64,000 nt of DNA from Pelagerythrobacter marensis (GTDB lineage Bacteria; Pseudomonadota; Alphaproteobacteria; Sphingomonadales; Sphingomonadaceae). How positions within the stretch are numbered: position 1 is the first letter of the stretch; each line of letters starts with the position of its first letter. The DNA lies in NCBI RefSeq assembly GCF_036700095.1, contig NZ_CP144918.1:683001-747000 (forward strand), written 5' to 3'. Both the position numbers and the translations under genes were made by a program. This document shows, piece by piece, positions 41,158 through 50,165 of this stretch. The notes beneath the pieces are model-generated. The model was given only the letters and a program-made list of their open reading frames with translations. It did not search any database and had not been told where the DNA came from.

Positions 41158-42768
41158 ATGGCAACGCAATCCATGCCGCATGGGGACTCGGCAGGAACGA
41201 TCATCGGTCATCCCAAAGGGCTGTTCGTCCTTTTCTTTGCCGAGATGTGGGAACGCTTCTCCTACTACGGGATGCGCGCGCTGCTCATCTTCTATCTGGT
41301 GCAGCACTGGCTGTTTTCGGATGCCCAGGCATCGATCATCTACGGCGCCTACACCGCGCTGGTCTATATCGCCCCGGTCGTCGGCGGCTACCTCGCAGAC
41401 CGATACCTCGGCCAGCGGAAGGCGGTCCTTTTCGGCGCCGTCCTGCTGACCCTCGGCCACTTCTTCATGGCGTTCGAAGGCGAGGGCGGACAGTCGAGCG
41501 TCATCATCAACGTGTTCTGGCTCGCGCTGGCGCTGATCATCGTCGGATCGGGCTTTTTGAAAGCCAACATCTCGGTGATGGTGGGGCAGCTCTATCCGCG
41601 GACCGATATCCGCCGCGACCCGGCCTATACCATCTTCTACATGGGGATTAACCTCGGCGCGGCGCTCGGCTCGCTGATCTGCGGCTACCTCGGCATGCAC
41701 CCCGACTATGGCTGGTCCTACGGCTTCGGCGCCGCCGGCGTCGGCATGCTGCTGGGCCTCGTCGTGTTCATGTGGGGCAAGCCGCTGCTTCTGGGGCGCG
41801 GCGAGCCGAAGGAGCCGGCCAAGCTCAAACAGCGCCGGGCGGGGCTCAACCTCGAATGGTGGACCTATCTCGCCGGTCTGGCGATGGTCGCGCTCTGCTG
41901 GCTCGCGATTCAGTATCAGGACCTGGTCGGCTGGGTTCTCGCGATCTTTGGTCTCGGGCTGGTCGCTTATGTGATCTTCATCGCGGTGAGTCGTCTTTCC
42001 TCGGACGACCGCGATCGGATCTTCGCCGCGTTGTTCCTGATTTTCGTGTCGATCGTGTTCTGGGCACTGTTCGAACAGGCCGGTTCGTCGCTCAACCTGT
42101 TCACCGACCGCCACGTCGACCGTGAGTTCTTCGGAATTGCGCCCACCGCCGCGCAGTTCCAGTCGCTCAATGCGATCTACATCGTGCTCCTGGCGCCGTT
42201 GTTCGCGATCGTCTGGACATGGCTCGGCCGGCGCGGATGGGAGCCGTCCACGCCGATGAAATTCGGCCTCGGCGTGGTCCAGGTCGGCCTGGGCTTCCTC
42301 GTCCTCGTCTGGGGGGCGCAGGCGGTGGGTCTCGAAAACGCGACTCCCGTGCTCTTCATCTTCCTGATCTACCTGCTGCACACGACCGGCGAACTGTGCT
42401 TGTCGCCTGTGGGTTTGAGCGCGATGAATCGCCTCAGCCCGGCGCACATGGCCTCGCTGATCATGGGCACCTGGTTCTTCGCTTCGGCGACCGGCAATTT
42501 CGCCGCCGGCCTGATCGCCGCCGCAACGGGGGGCGAGAACGTGGGCGAAGAGGCTGGTCGCGACGTCGTGCTCGGCGTCTACCAGACCGTCGGTCTCTAT
42601 GCCGTCGGAATCGGCGTCGCCGTCATGGTGATCAGCCCGCTGATCAAGCGCCTGATGCATCTCGACACCCTGGTCGACGACACGGTGGACGACGATCTTC
42701 TGGGTGGCGGCGAAGTGGGCGAGCCGCAGGCCGCCGGTATTCATCCGGCAACACGCCAGCAAGATTGA
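41158..42768 (+). CDS. POT/PTR2-family peptide transporter
   Basis: A 536-residue proton-coupled di- and tripeptide importer with about 12-14 transmembrane helices. The PTR2 start FFAEMWERFSYYGMRALLIFYL (given in two pieces here: FFAEMWERFSYYGMRA and LLIFYL) and FYMGINLGAALGSLICGYLG are hallmarks. A central hydrophilic loop and an acidic C-terminal tail are present. It faces the GntR regulator and is followed after 15 bases by an intrinsic terminator, so its transcript may be limited to this gene. Confidence 0.93.
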   Translation: MATQSMPHGDSAGTIIGHPKGLFVLFFAEMWERFSYYGMRALLIFYLVQHWLFSDAQASIIYGAYTALVYIAPVVGGYLADRYLGQRKAVLFGAVLLTLGHFFMAFEGEGGQSSVIINVFWLALALIIVGSGFLKANISVMVGQLYPRTDIRRDPAYTIFYMGINLGAALGSLICGYLGMHPDYGWSYGFGAAGVGMLLGLVVFMWGKPLLLGRGEPKEPAKLKQRRAGLNLEWWTYLAGLAMVALCWLAIQYQDLVGWVLAIFGLGLVAYVIFIAVSRLSSDDRDRIFAALFLIFVSIVFWALFEQAGSSLNLFTDRHVDREFFGIAPTAAQFQSLNAIYIVLLAPLFAIVWTWLGRRGWEPSTPMKFGLGVVQVGLGFLVLVWGAQAVGLENATPVLFIFLIYLLHTTGELCLSPVGLSAMNRLSPAHMASLIMGTWFFASATGNFAAGLIAAATGGENVGEEAGRDVVLGVYQTVGLYAVGIGVAVMVISPLIKRLMHLDTLVDDTVDDDLLGGGEVGEPQAAGIHPATRQQD

Positions 42769-42783
42769 GGTTTGGGATTGCCG

Positions 42784-42815
42784 GGGGTGCGGAGCGATCT
42801 GCGCCCCTGCTTTTT
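42784..42815 (+). terminator. Intrinsic terminator between POT and the amidohydrolase pair
   Basis: GGGGTGCGGA pairs with TCTGCGCCCC (two G-U pairs) around the tetraloop GCGA (42784-42807), followed by TGC and TTTTT (42811-42815). The next start codon is only 14 bases further on. Confidence 0.8.
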
Positions 42816-42828
42816 CGGGGGTATCCAC

Positions 42829-44205
42829 ATGAAAGCGATCATCCGCCTGTTTTCCGTCGCAGCCACCGGTGCGCTGCTTGCGGCCTGCGCCACGACCGGT
42901 TCGGGAGAAACCGCCCGCTCCGCCAGCGCGCGCGACTATCCCGACAGGCCCTATCCTTCGACCTATCGGCCCTATCCCGGCGTGCCGACCGCGCTGGTCG
43001 GCGCCACGATCTACGACGGGGCCGGCGGGCGGATCGAGAATGGCACCGTGCTGTTTCGCGATGGGGAAATCGTCGCGGTCGGCGATGCGGCGCTTTCGAC
43101 CGAAGGGTATACCCGGGTCGACGGCACCGGAAAGTTCGTCACCCCCGGGGTGATCGACATTCACAGCCACCTCGGCGATTATCCGACCCCCTCGGTCGAT
43201 GCCCATTCGGACGGCAACGAGGCGACTGCCCCGACCACGCCCGACGTCTGGGCCGAACATTCGGTCTGGCCGCAAGACCCCGGCTTTACCCGCGCGCTCG
43301 CCAATGGTGGAGTCACCGCGCTGCAGATCCTGCCCGGCTCGGCCAATCTGATGGGTGGGCGTTCGGTCACGCTCAAGAACGTGCCCAGCCGCACGGTCCA
43401 GGGGATGAAGTTCCCCGGTGCGCCTTACGGCTTCAAGATGGCCTGTGGCGAAAATCCCAAGCGCGTCTATGGTGGCAAGGGGCGCAAGCCCTCGACCCGG
43501 ATGGGCAACTTCGCGGTCAATCGCCAGACCTGGTACGAGGCGCGCGAATATGCCGACGGCGACCGCAAGAAGCGCGACCTGGCGAAAGAAACCCTGGCCG
43601 GCGTGCTCGATGGCGAGATCCTGGTCCACAACCATTGCTATCGTGCCGACGAGATGGCGCTGGTGATGGATATGGCCAAGGAGATGGGTTACCGCGTGAC
43701 CGCGTTCCACCATGCGGTGGAGGCTTACAAGATCGGCGATCTCCTGCGCGAAAACGACGTGTGCAGCGCGATCTGGGCCGATTGGTATGGCTTCAAGATG
43801 GAAGCCTACGACGGAATTCTGGAGAACGCGGCGCTGCTGCGCCAGGCCGGGGCCTGCGTGGTGATCCATTCGGACAGCGACCAGGGCATTCAGCGCCTCA
43901 ATCAGGAAGCGGCCAAGGCCCAGGCGGCCGGTGCGCGGATGGGGATCGCGATCCCCGATGCCGAAGTCATCGGGTGGTTCACGCTCAACGCGGCGAAGGC
44001 GATGGGCATTGCCGATATGACCGGCAGTCTCGAACCGGGCAAGATGGCCGATGTCGTGCTGTGGAACGGCGATCCGCTGTCGGTCTATTCCCGCCCGGAG
44101 AAGGTCTGGATCGACGGCGCGCTGATGTTCGATGCGCTCGATCCCAAGCGGCGGCCGGTGAGCGATTTCGAGCTGGGCCAGCCGGGCGAAGGAGACGTCA
44201 AATGA
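42829..44205 (+). CDS. Exported amidohydrolase with complete metal site
   Basis: A 458-residue lipoprotein-type amidohydrolase (signal LLAACATTG, lipobox Cys21). The metal-dependent hydrolase core is complete: HxH in VIDIHSHLGD, His in LVHNHCYR, His in TAFHHAVEAYK and Asp in VVIHSDSDQG. Substrate is unknown; relatives cleave imides or peptide-like amides. The ATG at 42829 is preceded by GGGGG. It overlaps the second amidohydrolase gene by four bases. POT lies upstream across a terminator. Confidence 0.87.
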   Translation: MKAIIRLFSVAATGALLAACATTGSGETARSASARDYPDRPYPSTYRPYPGVPTALVGATIYDGAGGRIENGTVLFRDGEIVAVGDAALSTEGYTRVDGTGKFVTPGVIDIHSHLGDYPTPSVDAHSDGNEATAPTTPDVWAEHSVWPQDPGFTRALANGGVTALQILPGSANLMGGRSVTLKNVPSRTVQGMKFPGAPYGFKMACGENPKRVYGGKGRKPSTRMGNFAVNRQTWYEAREYADGDRKKRDLAKETLAGVLDGEILVHNHCYRADEMALVMDMAKEMGYRVTAFHHAVEAYKIGDLLRENDVCSAIWADWYGFKMEAYDGILENAALLRQAGACVVIHSDSDQGIQRLNQEAAKAQAAGARMGIAIPDAEVIGWFTLNAAKAMGIADMTGSLEPGKMADVVLWNGDPLSVYSRPEKVWIDGALMFDALDPKRRPVSDFELGQPGEGDVK

Positions 44206-45578
44206 TCCGCGCAGCTATCCTTGCGGCCGCCTTCGGTTCCGCTCTGGCCCTCTCGGCCTCCGCAGCCGCGCAGAACTTCGTCGTCACCAACGCCACGGTC
44301 GCGACCGGCGACGGCAGCGAGCCGATCGAGGGCGGCTACGTCGTGGTCGAGAACGGGCAGGTGACGCAAGTCGGCAGCGGGACCGCGACGGTCGGCTACC
44401 CCGCGATCGACGCCGGTGGCGGCTGGGTGACTCCCGGACTCGTCGCGACCGTCACCTCGCTGGGCCTGTGGGACGTGGGTGCGGTCGGCGAATCGAACGA
44501 CACGCGCGCGAGCCGCTCGCCCTTCAGCGCCGCGCTCGACGTGGCCCCGGCGATCAATCCCAACTCGCAGCATATCATGATCCATCGCGCCGCCGGGATC
44601 ACCCGCGCGGCCACCGTGACGACGCCCTCGGGCTCGATCTTCGGCGGACAAGGGGCGATCATCGATCTCGGTGCCGATGGCGATGCCGTCACCCGGGCCC
44701 GCGCGTTCCAGATCGTTTCGCTGGGCGAAAGCGGCGCGCGCCTCGCCGGCGGCAGCCGCGCCTCGGCCCATGCGCTGTTCCGCAACGCCCTGCGCGAAGC
44801 CGACCGGTTCGGAGAGGACGCGCGGATTCCCGGCCGCGCTTCCCGCCCGGCGGAACGCGATCCGGGCGACGACATGCCGCTCGACCCGCGGCTCGTCGCC
44901 GGCAATGCGGAGCGCGGCGACGACGTTCTGCTGACCCGCTTCGATGCCGCCGCGCTGGTGCCGGTCGTGCGCGGAGAGCAGCGGCTCTACGTCGAGGTCG
45001 AGCGCGCTTCGGACATTCGCAGCGTGCTGGCGCTCAAGCGCGAGTTTCCGCGGCTCGACCTGGTGCTGGTCGGCGCCAGCGAAGGCTGGCTGGTGGCGGA
45101 CGAAATCGCCGCGGCCGGGGTGCCGGTGATCGCCGACGGGCTCGACGATCTGCCCGAACGGTTCGAGGAGCTGGCGTCGACCCAGTCGAACATCGGCCGC
45201 ATGGCCGCGGCCGGGGTGAAAGTGGCGATCAATGCCTCGGCAATGGAAAACCCGCGCAATCTCAATCAGTTTGCCGGCAACCTGGTGGCCCTGGCGAAGA
45301 TGCCGCGCGCTAGCGGGCTGAGCTGGGGGCAGGCGCTGGCGGCGATCACCTCGATCCCTGCGGAGATCAGCGGGCTTGGTGGCCGCGCGGGCGTGCTCGC
45401 CCCCGGCGCGGCCGGCGATCTGGTGATATGGGACAAGGACCCGCTGGAAGTGGGCGCCATGCCGGTCCGCGTGTTCATCGACGGGGTCGAACAGCCGCTC
45501 GACAACCATCAGAGCCGCTTGAAGGAACGCTATCGCGATCTCGACGAAAGCCGGCTGCCCAAGGCTTACGACTGGTAA
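44202..45578 (+). CDS. Amidohydrolase-like protein lacking the metal ligands
   Basis: A 458-residue exported paralogue (signal ILAAAFGSALALSASAAAQ). The first strand-turn is TPGLVATVTSLG where the HxH should stand, RLYVEVERAS replaces VHNHCYRA, LVLVGASEGW replaces FHHAVEAY and VAINASAMENP replaces VIHSDSDQG. All four metal-binding motifs are thus absent, while the beta-sandwich start and the final GRAGVLAPGAAGDLVIWDKDPL are kept. It is likely a non-catalytic partner of the enzyme encoded just upstream. Confidence 0.8.
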   Translation: MIRAAILAAAFGSALALSASAAAQNFVVTNATVATGDGSEPIEGGYVVVENGQVTQVGSGTATVGYPAIDAGGGWVTPGLVATVTSLGLWDVGAVGESNDTRASRSPFSAALDVAPAINPNSQHIMIHRAAGITRAATVTTPSGSIFGGQGAIIDLGADGDAVTRARAFQIVSLGESGARLAGGSRASAHALFRNALREADRFGEDARIPGRASRPAERDPGDDMPLDPRLVAGNAERGDDVLLTRFDAAALVPVVRGEQRLYVEVERASDIRSVLALKREFPRLDLVLVGASEGWLVADEIAAAGVPVIADGLDDLPERFEELASTQSNIGRMAAAGVKVAINASAMENPRNLNQFAGNLVALAKMPRASGLSWGQALAAITSIPAEISGLGGRAGVLAPGAAGDLVIWDKDPLEVGAMPVRVFIDGVEQPLDNHQSRLKERYRDLDESRLPKAYDW

Positions 45579-45582
45579 GGCG

Positions 45583-46116
45583 ATGACCGCGAGAAACGCC
45601 CAGCAGCCCGCCGGCGCGCTGACGACGCTGGCCGCGCTGGCAGCCGCGGCAATGGCCGTCGCGCTGTTCGCCCTGGTCCCGGCCCTGGCGCAGGATCCGG
45701 CACCCGATCGGTCGCGGGACACCGCCTGGCATAACGAGCAGCAGGCCGCGCTTGCCCGGTTGAAGCCGGAGGATGGTTGGCGCACGCTGGAAGGCGGCTT
45801 GCGCATCCGGCGGGTGAAGGGCGACGGCATCGGACCGCGTCCCACCGTCGAGGACCGGGTGACGATCCACTATGCCGGAACGCTGACCGACGGGACCACA
45901 TTCGACAGTTCGTGGGACCGGGGGGAGCCGGCCAGTTTCCCGCTCGCCCGTCTTATCCCGGCCTGGCAGATGGCGGTCCCGCAGATGGCGGTGGGCGATA
46001 CGATCGAAATCGCGGTGCCGGCCGATCTTGCCTATGGGGCCGGCGGCAAGAGGTCCATTCCGGGGAACGCGACTCTGCTGTTCACAATCGAGTTGATCGC
46101 TATAGAAGAGCAATAG
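45583..46116 (+). CDS. FKBP-type peptidyl-prolyl isomerase, exported
   Basis: A 177-residue protein with a signal or anchor segment (about 15-36). The FKBP domain (about 88-177) has VTIHYAGTLTDGTTFDSSWDRGEP, LIPAWQMAVPQMAVGD and LAYGAGG, with the catalytic aromatics mostly retained. It catalyses proline isomerisation in periplasmic proteins. It lies four bases after the second amidohydrolase and probably shares its transcript. Confidence 0.88.
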   Translation: MTARNAQQPAGALTTLAALAAAAMAVALFALVPALAQDPAPDRSRDTAWHNEQQAALARLKPEDGWRTLEGGLRIRRVKGDGIGPRPTVEDRVTIHYAGTLTDGTTFDSSWDRGEPASFPLARLIPAWQMAVPQMAVGDTIEIAVPADLAYGAGGKRSIPGNATLLFTIELIAIEEQ

Positions 46117-46141
46117 GCACACGACCGGGGGAGATGCCTGG

Positions 46142-46816
46142 ATGGACCCGCTTGTTTCCCTGAGCGCGGCGAGCGTGGCATTCGTCGGTACGCATTTCGC
46201 ACTCTCGCATCCCTTGCGCGCCCCGATCGTCGGCGCGATCGGGGAGAAACCTTTCCTCGGCCTCTATTCGCTGGTCGCGCTTGCCACGTTCGTGTGGATG
46301 GTGCTGGCGTTTCGCGCCGCGCCGCCCGCCGACCTCGGCGGTTCCGGCCAGGTCGGATGGATTGTCGCGAGCGTGCTGACGATCCCTGCGCTAGTGCTGT
46401 TCCTCGGCTCCCTGTCGAAAAACCCCGCCCTGCCCGATCCGCGCGCGGCCCGATCGGCGCAGCGCGACCCCGCAGGGGTTTTTGCCGTCACCCGCCATCC
46501 GATGATGTGGGGCTTCGCGCTCTGGGCCATCGCCCATATCGCGCTGTGGTGGAGCGTTCGCACGCTGATCGTGGCCGGGGCAGTGCTGTTCCTCGCGCTG
46601 GTCGGCGCGCATATGCAGGACCGCAAGAAACGCGTCCTTATGGGCGAGGCCTGGGCCGGGTGGGAGGCGCGCACGCGTTACTGGCCGCGCTGGACCGCGC
46701 TGCCGCGCGCCGGTCTGGTCCTCTGGCTGGTCGCGCTGGCGCTATGGCTGGTGCTCACCTGGTCGCATATCCACGCCGCCGGCATTCCCGCCGGCCTGTG
46801 GCTCTGGATCGGCTGA
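46142..46816 (+). CDS. NnrU-type membrane protein
   Basis: A 224-residue protein with about six transmembrane segments. FVGTHFALSHPLRAPIVGAIGE and RHPMMWGFALWAIAHI are the NnrU/isoprenylcysteine methyltransferase-like blocks. NnrU was named in denitrification gene clusters, but no nitrite or nitric oxide reductase gene is nearby. Its last 75 bases overlap a convergent hydrolase gene. Confidence 0.82.
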   Translation: MDPLVSLSAASVAFVGTHFALSHPLRAPIVGAIGEKPFLGLYSLVALATFVWMVLAFRAAPPADLGGSGQVGWIVASVLTIPALVLFLGSLSKNPALPDPRAARSAQRDPAGVFAVTRHPMMWGFALWAIAHIALWWSVRTLIVAGAVLFLALVGAHMQDRKKRVLMGEAWAGWEARTRYWPRWTALPRAGLVLWLVALALWLVLTWSHIHAAGIPAGLWLWIG

Positions 46817-47626
46817 CCGTTCGCCCGGCAGGGCGTTGAGAAAGGTCAGCATCCGCGCCTCGGCCGCGTCGTGCCAGGCGAGATCGTGCCCGGCCCCGGG
46901 GAATATCTCCAGTTCGGCCGCCGGCAGGGCCTGCGCCAGAGCTTTGGCATGGGCGGGCGGGATGAGGCTGTCGGCATCGCCGTGCAGGATCAGGACCGGC
47001 GCCTCGATCGCGCCGATCTTGTCGATATTCTCGAATCGGTCGCGCAGCAGGATGCCGGTGGGAAGCCAGCGGATCTTTTCGCCCACGAGGCGCGAGAGGC
47101 TGGCGAAGGGCGAGATCAGCACCAGTGCGCGCACCCGGTGCTCCGCCGCCATCTGGACCGCGACCCCCGAACCGATCGAATTGCCGACTATGACGACTTC
47201 GCCCGGCGCGACTCCCCGCGCACGCAAGTACGCCAGGGCCGCGCGCCCATCCGCATAGAGCCCGTGCTCGCTCGGCCGCCCCGGATTGTCGCGATAGCCG
47301 CGATACTCGGCGGCCAGCACGCCATATCCTTCGGGCACCAGGCGATCGGTCGCGACGACGCTCGATTGCCAGTCGGCGCCGTTGCCGTGGAAATAGAGGA
47401 TCGTCGGCCGGCCGTTCCTCGCCGGTCTGTATCCGGCGCGAATGGTAAGTCCGTCGGCCGTGGTATAGGCGATCCGCTCGAAACCTGCCGGCGCGCCGCC
47501 GGGGCCGCGCGGGGCCGGGTAGATGAAGCTGCGCTGCGCCACGAACAGGATACCCGCGAGCAGCAGGTATAGTCCCAGCAGGATGGCCGGAACGATCAGC
47601 AAGCGGCGCCTTGCCTTGCTGGGCAC
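46742..47626 (-). CDS. Membrane-anchored alpha/beta hydrolase
   Basis: A 294-residue protein with an N-terminal anchor (LLIVPAILLGLYLLLAGILFV). The hydrolase core has ILYFHGNGADW (oxyanion region), VIVGNSIGSGVAVQMA with nucleophile Ser in GNSIGSG, LHGDADSLIPP (Asp) and GAGHDLAWH (His). It is of the BEM46/YfhR type. The C-terminal 24 residues beyond the usual end come from the stretch overlapping NnrU, and may be dispensable. Confidence 0.85.
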   Translation of the reverse strand: MPSKARRRLLIVPAILLGLYLLLAGILFVAQRSFIYPAPRGPGGAPAGFERIAYTTADGLTIRAGYRPARNGRPTILYFHGNGADWQSSVVATDRLVPEGYGVLAAEYRGYRDNPGRPSEHGLYADGRAALAYLRARGVAPGEVVIVGNSIGSGVAVQMAAEHRVRALVLISPFASLSRLVGEKIRWLPTGILLRDRFENIDKIGAIEAPVLILHGDADSLIPPAHAKALAQALPAAELEIFPGAGHDLAWHDAAEARMLTFLNALPGERSADPEPQAGGNAGGVDMRPGEHQP

Positions 47627-47645
47627 GCCCGAAACGAAGCCCCGG

Positions 47646-49577
47646 TCAGGCTCGCGCCTCTTCCACCCCGGCGCTGTTGTGGCGCAGGGCCTTCAACACC
47701 GTTTCGACGATATGCGGCGCGTTGAGCCCGGCCTCGTCGTACTGCCGTTCCGGCGTATCCTGGTCCTGGAACATGTCGGGCAGGCGCATCGTGCGGATCT
47801 TGAGGCCGGTGTCGAGCAGGCCCGCGTCGCTGGCGAAAGTCAGCACATGCGCCCCCAGCCCGCCGATAGCGGCTTCCTCGATCGTCACCACGACTTCGTG
47901 GCTGGCGGTAAGCTGTTCGATCAGCGCGGTGTCGAGCGGCTTTGCGAAGCGCATGTCGGCGACAGTCGTGGCGAGGCCTTTCGCCTCGAGCTGGTCGGCA
48001 GCCTTGAGCGCTTCGTGCAACCGGGTGCCGAGCGAGAGAATGGCGACTTTGCCTCCGCTTGCCTTGCCGCGCACCACGCGGCCCTTGCCGATTGCGAGCC
48101 TTTCCGGCGTTTCGGGCAGGGGCACGCCCACGCCCGCACCGCGGGGGTAGCGGAAGGCGATCGGGCCGTCGTCGTGCTCGGCGGCAGTATAAGTCATGTG
48201 GACCAGCTCCGCCTCGTCCGCCGCGGCCATGACCACGAAATTGGGCAAGGTGGCGAGATAGGTCACGTCGAACGATCCGGCGTGGGTCGCGCCGTCCGCC
48301 CCGACCAGCCCGGCGCGGTCGATCGCGAAGCGGACCGGCAGGTTCTGGATCGCGACGTCGTGCACCACCTGGTCGTAGGCGCGCTGGAGGAAGGTCGAAT
48401 AGATCGCGGCGAACGGCCGCATGCCCTGCGCCGCCAGCCCGGCCGCGAACGTGACGCCGTGCTGTTCGGCAATGCCGACATCGAATGCGCGATCGGGGTG
48501 GGCCTGTGCGAATTTGTCCACCCCCGTGCCGCCGGGCATCGCAGCGGTGATGGCACAGATGCGCTTGTCGCTCTCGGCCAGTTTCGCCAGCGTTTCGCCG
48601 AAGACGTTCTGGTAATTGGGCGGGCCGCCGCTCGCCTTCTTCTGCTTGCCGGTGATGACGTCGAACCGGGCGACCCCGTGGTACTTGTCGGCGCTGTTTT
48701 CCGCCGGGGCATAGCCTTTGCCCTTCTTGGTCACGACGTGGACCAGGACCGGCCCCTGCTCGCTGTCGCGAACGTTTTCCAGCACCGGGATCAGGTGGTC
48801 GAGGTTGTGCCCGTCGATCGGGCCGACGTAGTAGAAGCCGAGTTCTTCGAACAGCGTGCCGCCGGTCACCATGCCGCGGGTATATTCCTCGGCCTTCTCG
48901 AGACTGGAATGCACCCGGCGCGAAAGCTTGCGCGCGACCTTGGAGGCGAGGTTCCTGAGGCCGAGATATTCGCTGGAGGATACCATTCGCGCCAGATAGG
49001 CCGACAGTCCCCCCACCGGCGGGGCGATCGACATGTCGTTGTCGTTGAGGATCACGACCAGGCGGTTGCCGGCCTGTTCGGCGTTGTTCATCGCCTCGTA
49101 GGCCATCCCCGCGCTCATCGCCCCGTCGCCGATCACGGCGATCGCCTTGCCCGGCCGGTCGTTCAGCTTGTTGGCCACGGCAAACCCCAGCCCGGCGGAA
49201 ATCGAGGTGGAGGAATGGGCCGCGCCGAACGGATCGTATTCGCTCTCTGCCCGCTTGGTGAAGCCCGACAGCCCGCCGCCCTGGCGCAAGGTGCGGATGC
49301 GGTCGCGCCGCCCGGTGAGGATCTTGTGCGGGTAGGCCTGGTGGCCCACGTCCCAGATCAGCTTGTCCTCCGGCGTGGCGAAGACGTAATGGATCGCCAC
49401 TGTCAGCTCGACCACGCCCAACCCGGAGCCCAGGTGTCCGCCGGTGCTGCCGACGGCGTCGATCATTTCGCTGCGCAGTTCGTCCGAAAGCTGGCGCAGC
49501 TGGGATTTTTCGAGCCGGCGGAGATCGTCCGGCGTGTCGACCGTGTCGAGCAGAGGTGTTTCAAGGGTTTGGCTCAT
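47646..49577 (-). CDS. dxs: 1-deoxy-D-xylulose-5-phosphate synthase
   Basis: A 643-residue thiamine-diphosphate enzyme, first step of the methylerythritol-phosphate isoprenoid pathway. [28 protein letters not shown]-type ThDP motif ([11 protein letters not shown]), and the transketolase-like C terminus with [13 protein letters not shown] are visible. Isoprenoid supply feeds carotenoids, quinones and hopanoids, which are prominent in sphingomonads. It stands alone on the minus strand between a hydrolase and the Fur-family gene. Confidence 0.97.
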   Translation of the reverse strand: MSQTLETPLLDTVDTPDDLRRLEKSQLRQLSDELRSEMIDAVGSTGGHLGSGLGVVELTVAIHYVFATPEDKLIWDVGHQAYPHKILTGRRDRIRTLRQGGGLSGFTKRAESEYDPFGAAHSSTSISAGLGFAVANKLNDRPGKAIAVIGDGAMSAGMAYEAMNNAEQAGNRLVVILNDNDMSIAPPVGGLSAYLARMVSSSEYLGLRNLASKVARKLSRRVHSSLEKAEEYTRGMVTGGTLFEELGFYYVGPIDGHNLDHLIPVLENVRDSEQGPVLVHVVTKKGKGYAPAENSADKYHGVARFDVITGKQKKASGGPPNYQNVFGETLAKLAESDKRICAITAAMPGGTGVDKFAQAHPDRAFDVGIAEQHGVTFAAGLAAQGMRPFAAIYSTFLQRAYDQVVHDVAIQNLPVRFAIDRAGLVGADGATHAGSFDVTYLATLPNFVVMAAADEAELVHMTYTAAEHDDGPIAFRYPRGAGVGVPLPETPERLAIGKGRVVRGKASGGKVAILSLGTRLHEALKAADQLEAKGLATTVADMRFAKPLDTALIEQLTASHEVVVTIEEAAIGGLGAHVLTFASDAGLLDTGLKIRTMRLPDMFQDQDTPERQYDEAGLNAPHIVETVLKALRHNSAGVEEARA

Positions 49578-49639
49578 TCCAACCGCCTTACACCGGGGAA
49601 TGCGGGCTGTCGATGAAGCCTGCGTGCGAAGCGATCACC

Positions 49640-50110
49640 TCAGGCGGCGCAGGAATCGCACAGGCCGCGCACCTCGATGATCGGGCGGCGGGTGCGAAAC
49701 GCGCTTTCCCCGGCTATTGCGCGGACCCGGCGCGAGACGGCCTCGTCGTCGACGTGCGTCGCCTCGCCGCAATCGTCGCAGACGAGGAAGATGCAATCGT
49801 GCGCGCACCCGGGATGGGTGTTGGCGAGATAGGCGTTGGCGCTTTCCACCCGCATGGCGAGGTTGTTGGCGACGAACAGGTCGAGAATGCGATAGACGCT
49901 GTTGGGCGCGACCCGCTTGCCTCGCGCGGCCGAAAGATTGTCGGCGATGTCGTAGGCCGAGGCGGGGCGGTCGTGCCGGGCCAGTTCCTCGAACACCGAA
50001 CCGCGCATCGCGGTCCACTGTTCCCCCGACGCGATTAGCGCTTCGCGCGCGGCGGAGACGAGATCCTTGCCGCTGTGTTCGCGGTGGGCGTGATCTTTCG
50101 CGGTTGCCAT
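49640..50110 (-). CDS. zur: Fur-family metal regulator, Zur-like
   Basis: A 156-residue winged-helix repressor. The HTH has ASAYDIADNLSAARGKRVAPNSVYRILDLFV, split here as PNSVYRILDLFV. Structural zinc cysteines are paired as CDDC and CDSC. GCAHDCIFLVCDDCG is of the Zur branch rather than Fur or PerR. Start ATG 50110. The regulon is not visible in the window. It is followed 62 bases later by dxs. Confidence 0.82.
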   Translation of the reverse strand: MATAKDHAHREHSGKDLVSAAREALIASGEQWTAMRGSVFEELARHDRPASAYDIADNLSAARGKRVAPNSVYRILDLFVANNLAMRVESANAYLANTHPGCAHDCIFLVCDDCGEATHVDDEAVSRRVRAIAGESAFRTRRPIIEVRGLCDSCAA

Positions 50111-50165
50111 GAAAGCCGATATAGCGATTGCTGCGGCGGCGCGCCAGCTTGCCGGGCCGGGGAGC

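Noticed and set aside
41062-43869. A 935-codon open frame on the minus strand, antisense to the POT and amidohydrolase genes
   Set aside because: High-GC third codon positions keep the antisense frame open; its product is Arg/His/Asp-rich with no domain, while the opposite strand has clear families.
47523-49616. A 697-codon plus-strand open frame across dxs
   Set aside because: Exactly antisense to dxs, whose motifs are complete; a codon-bias shadow.
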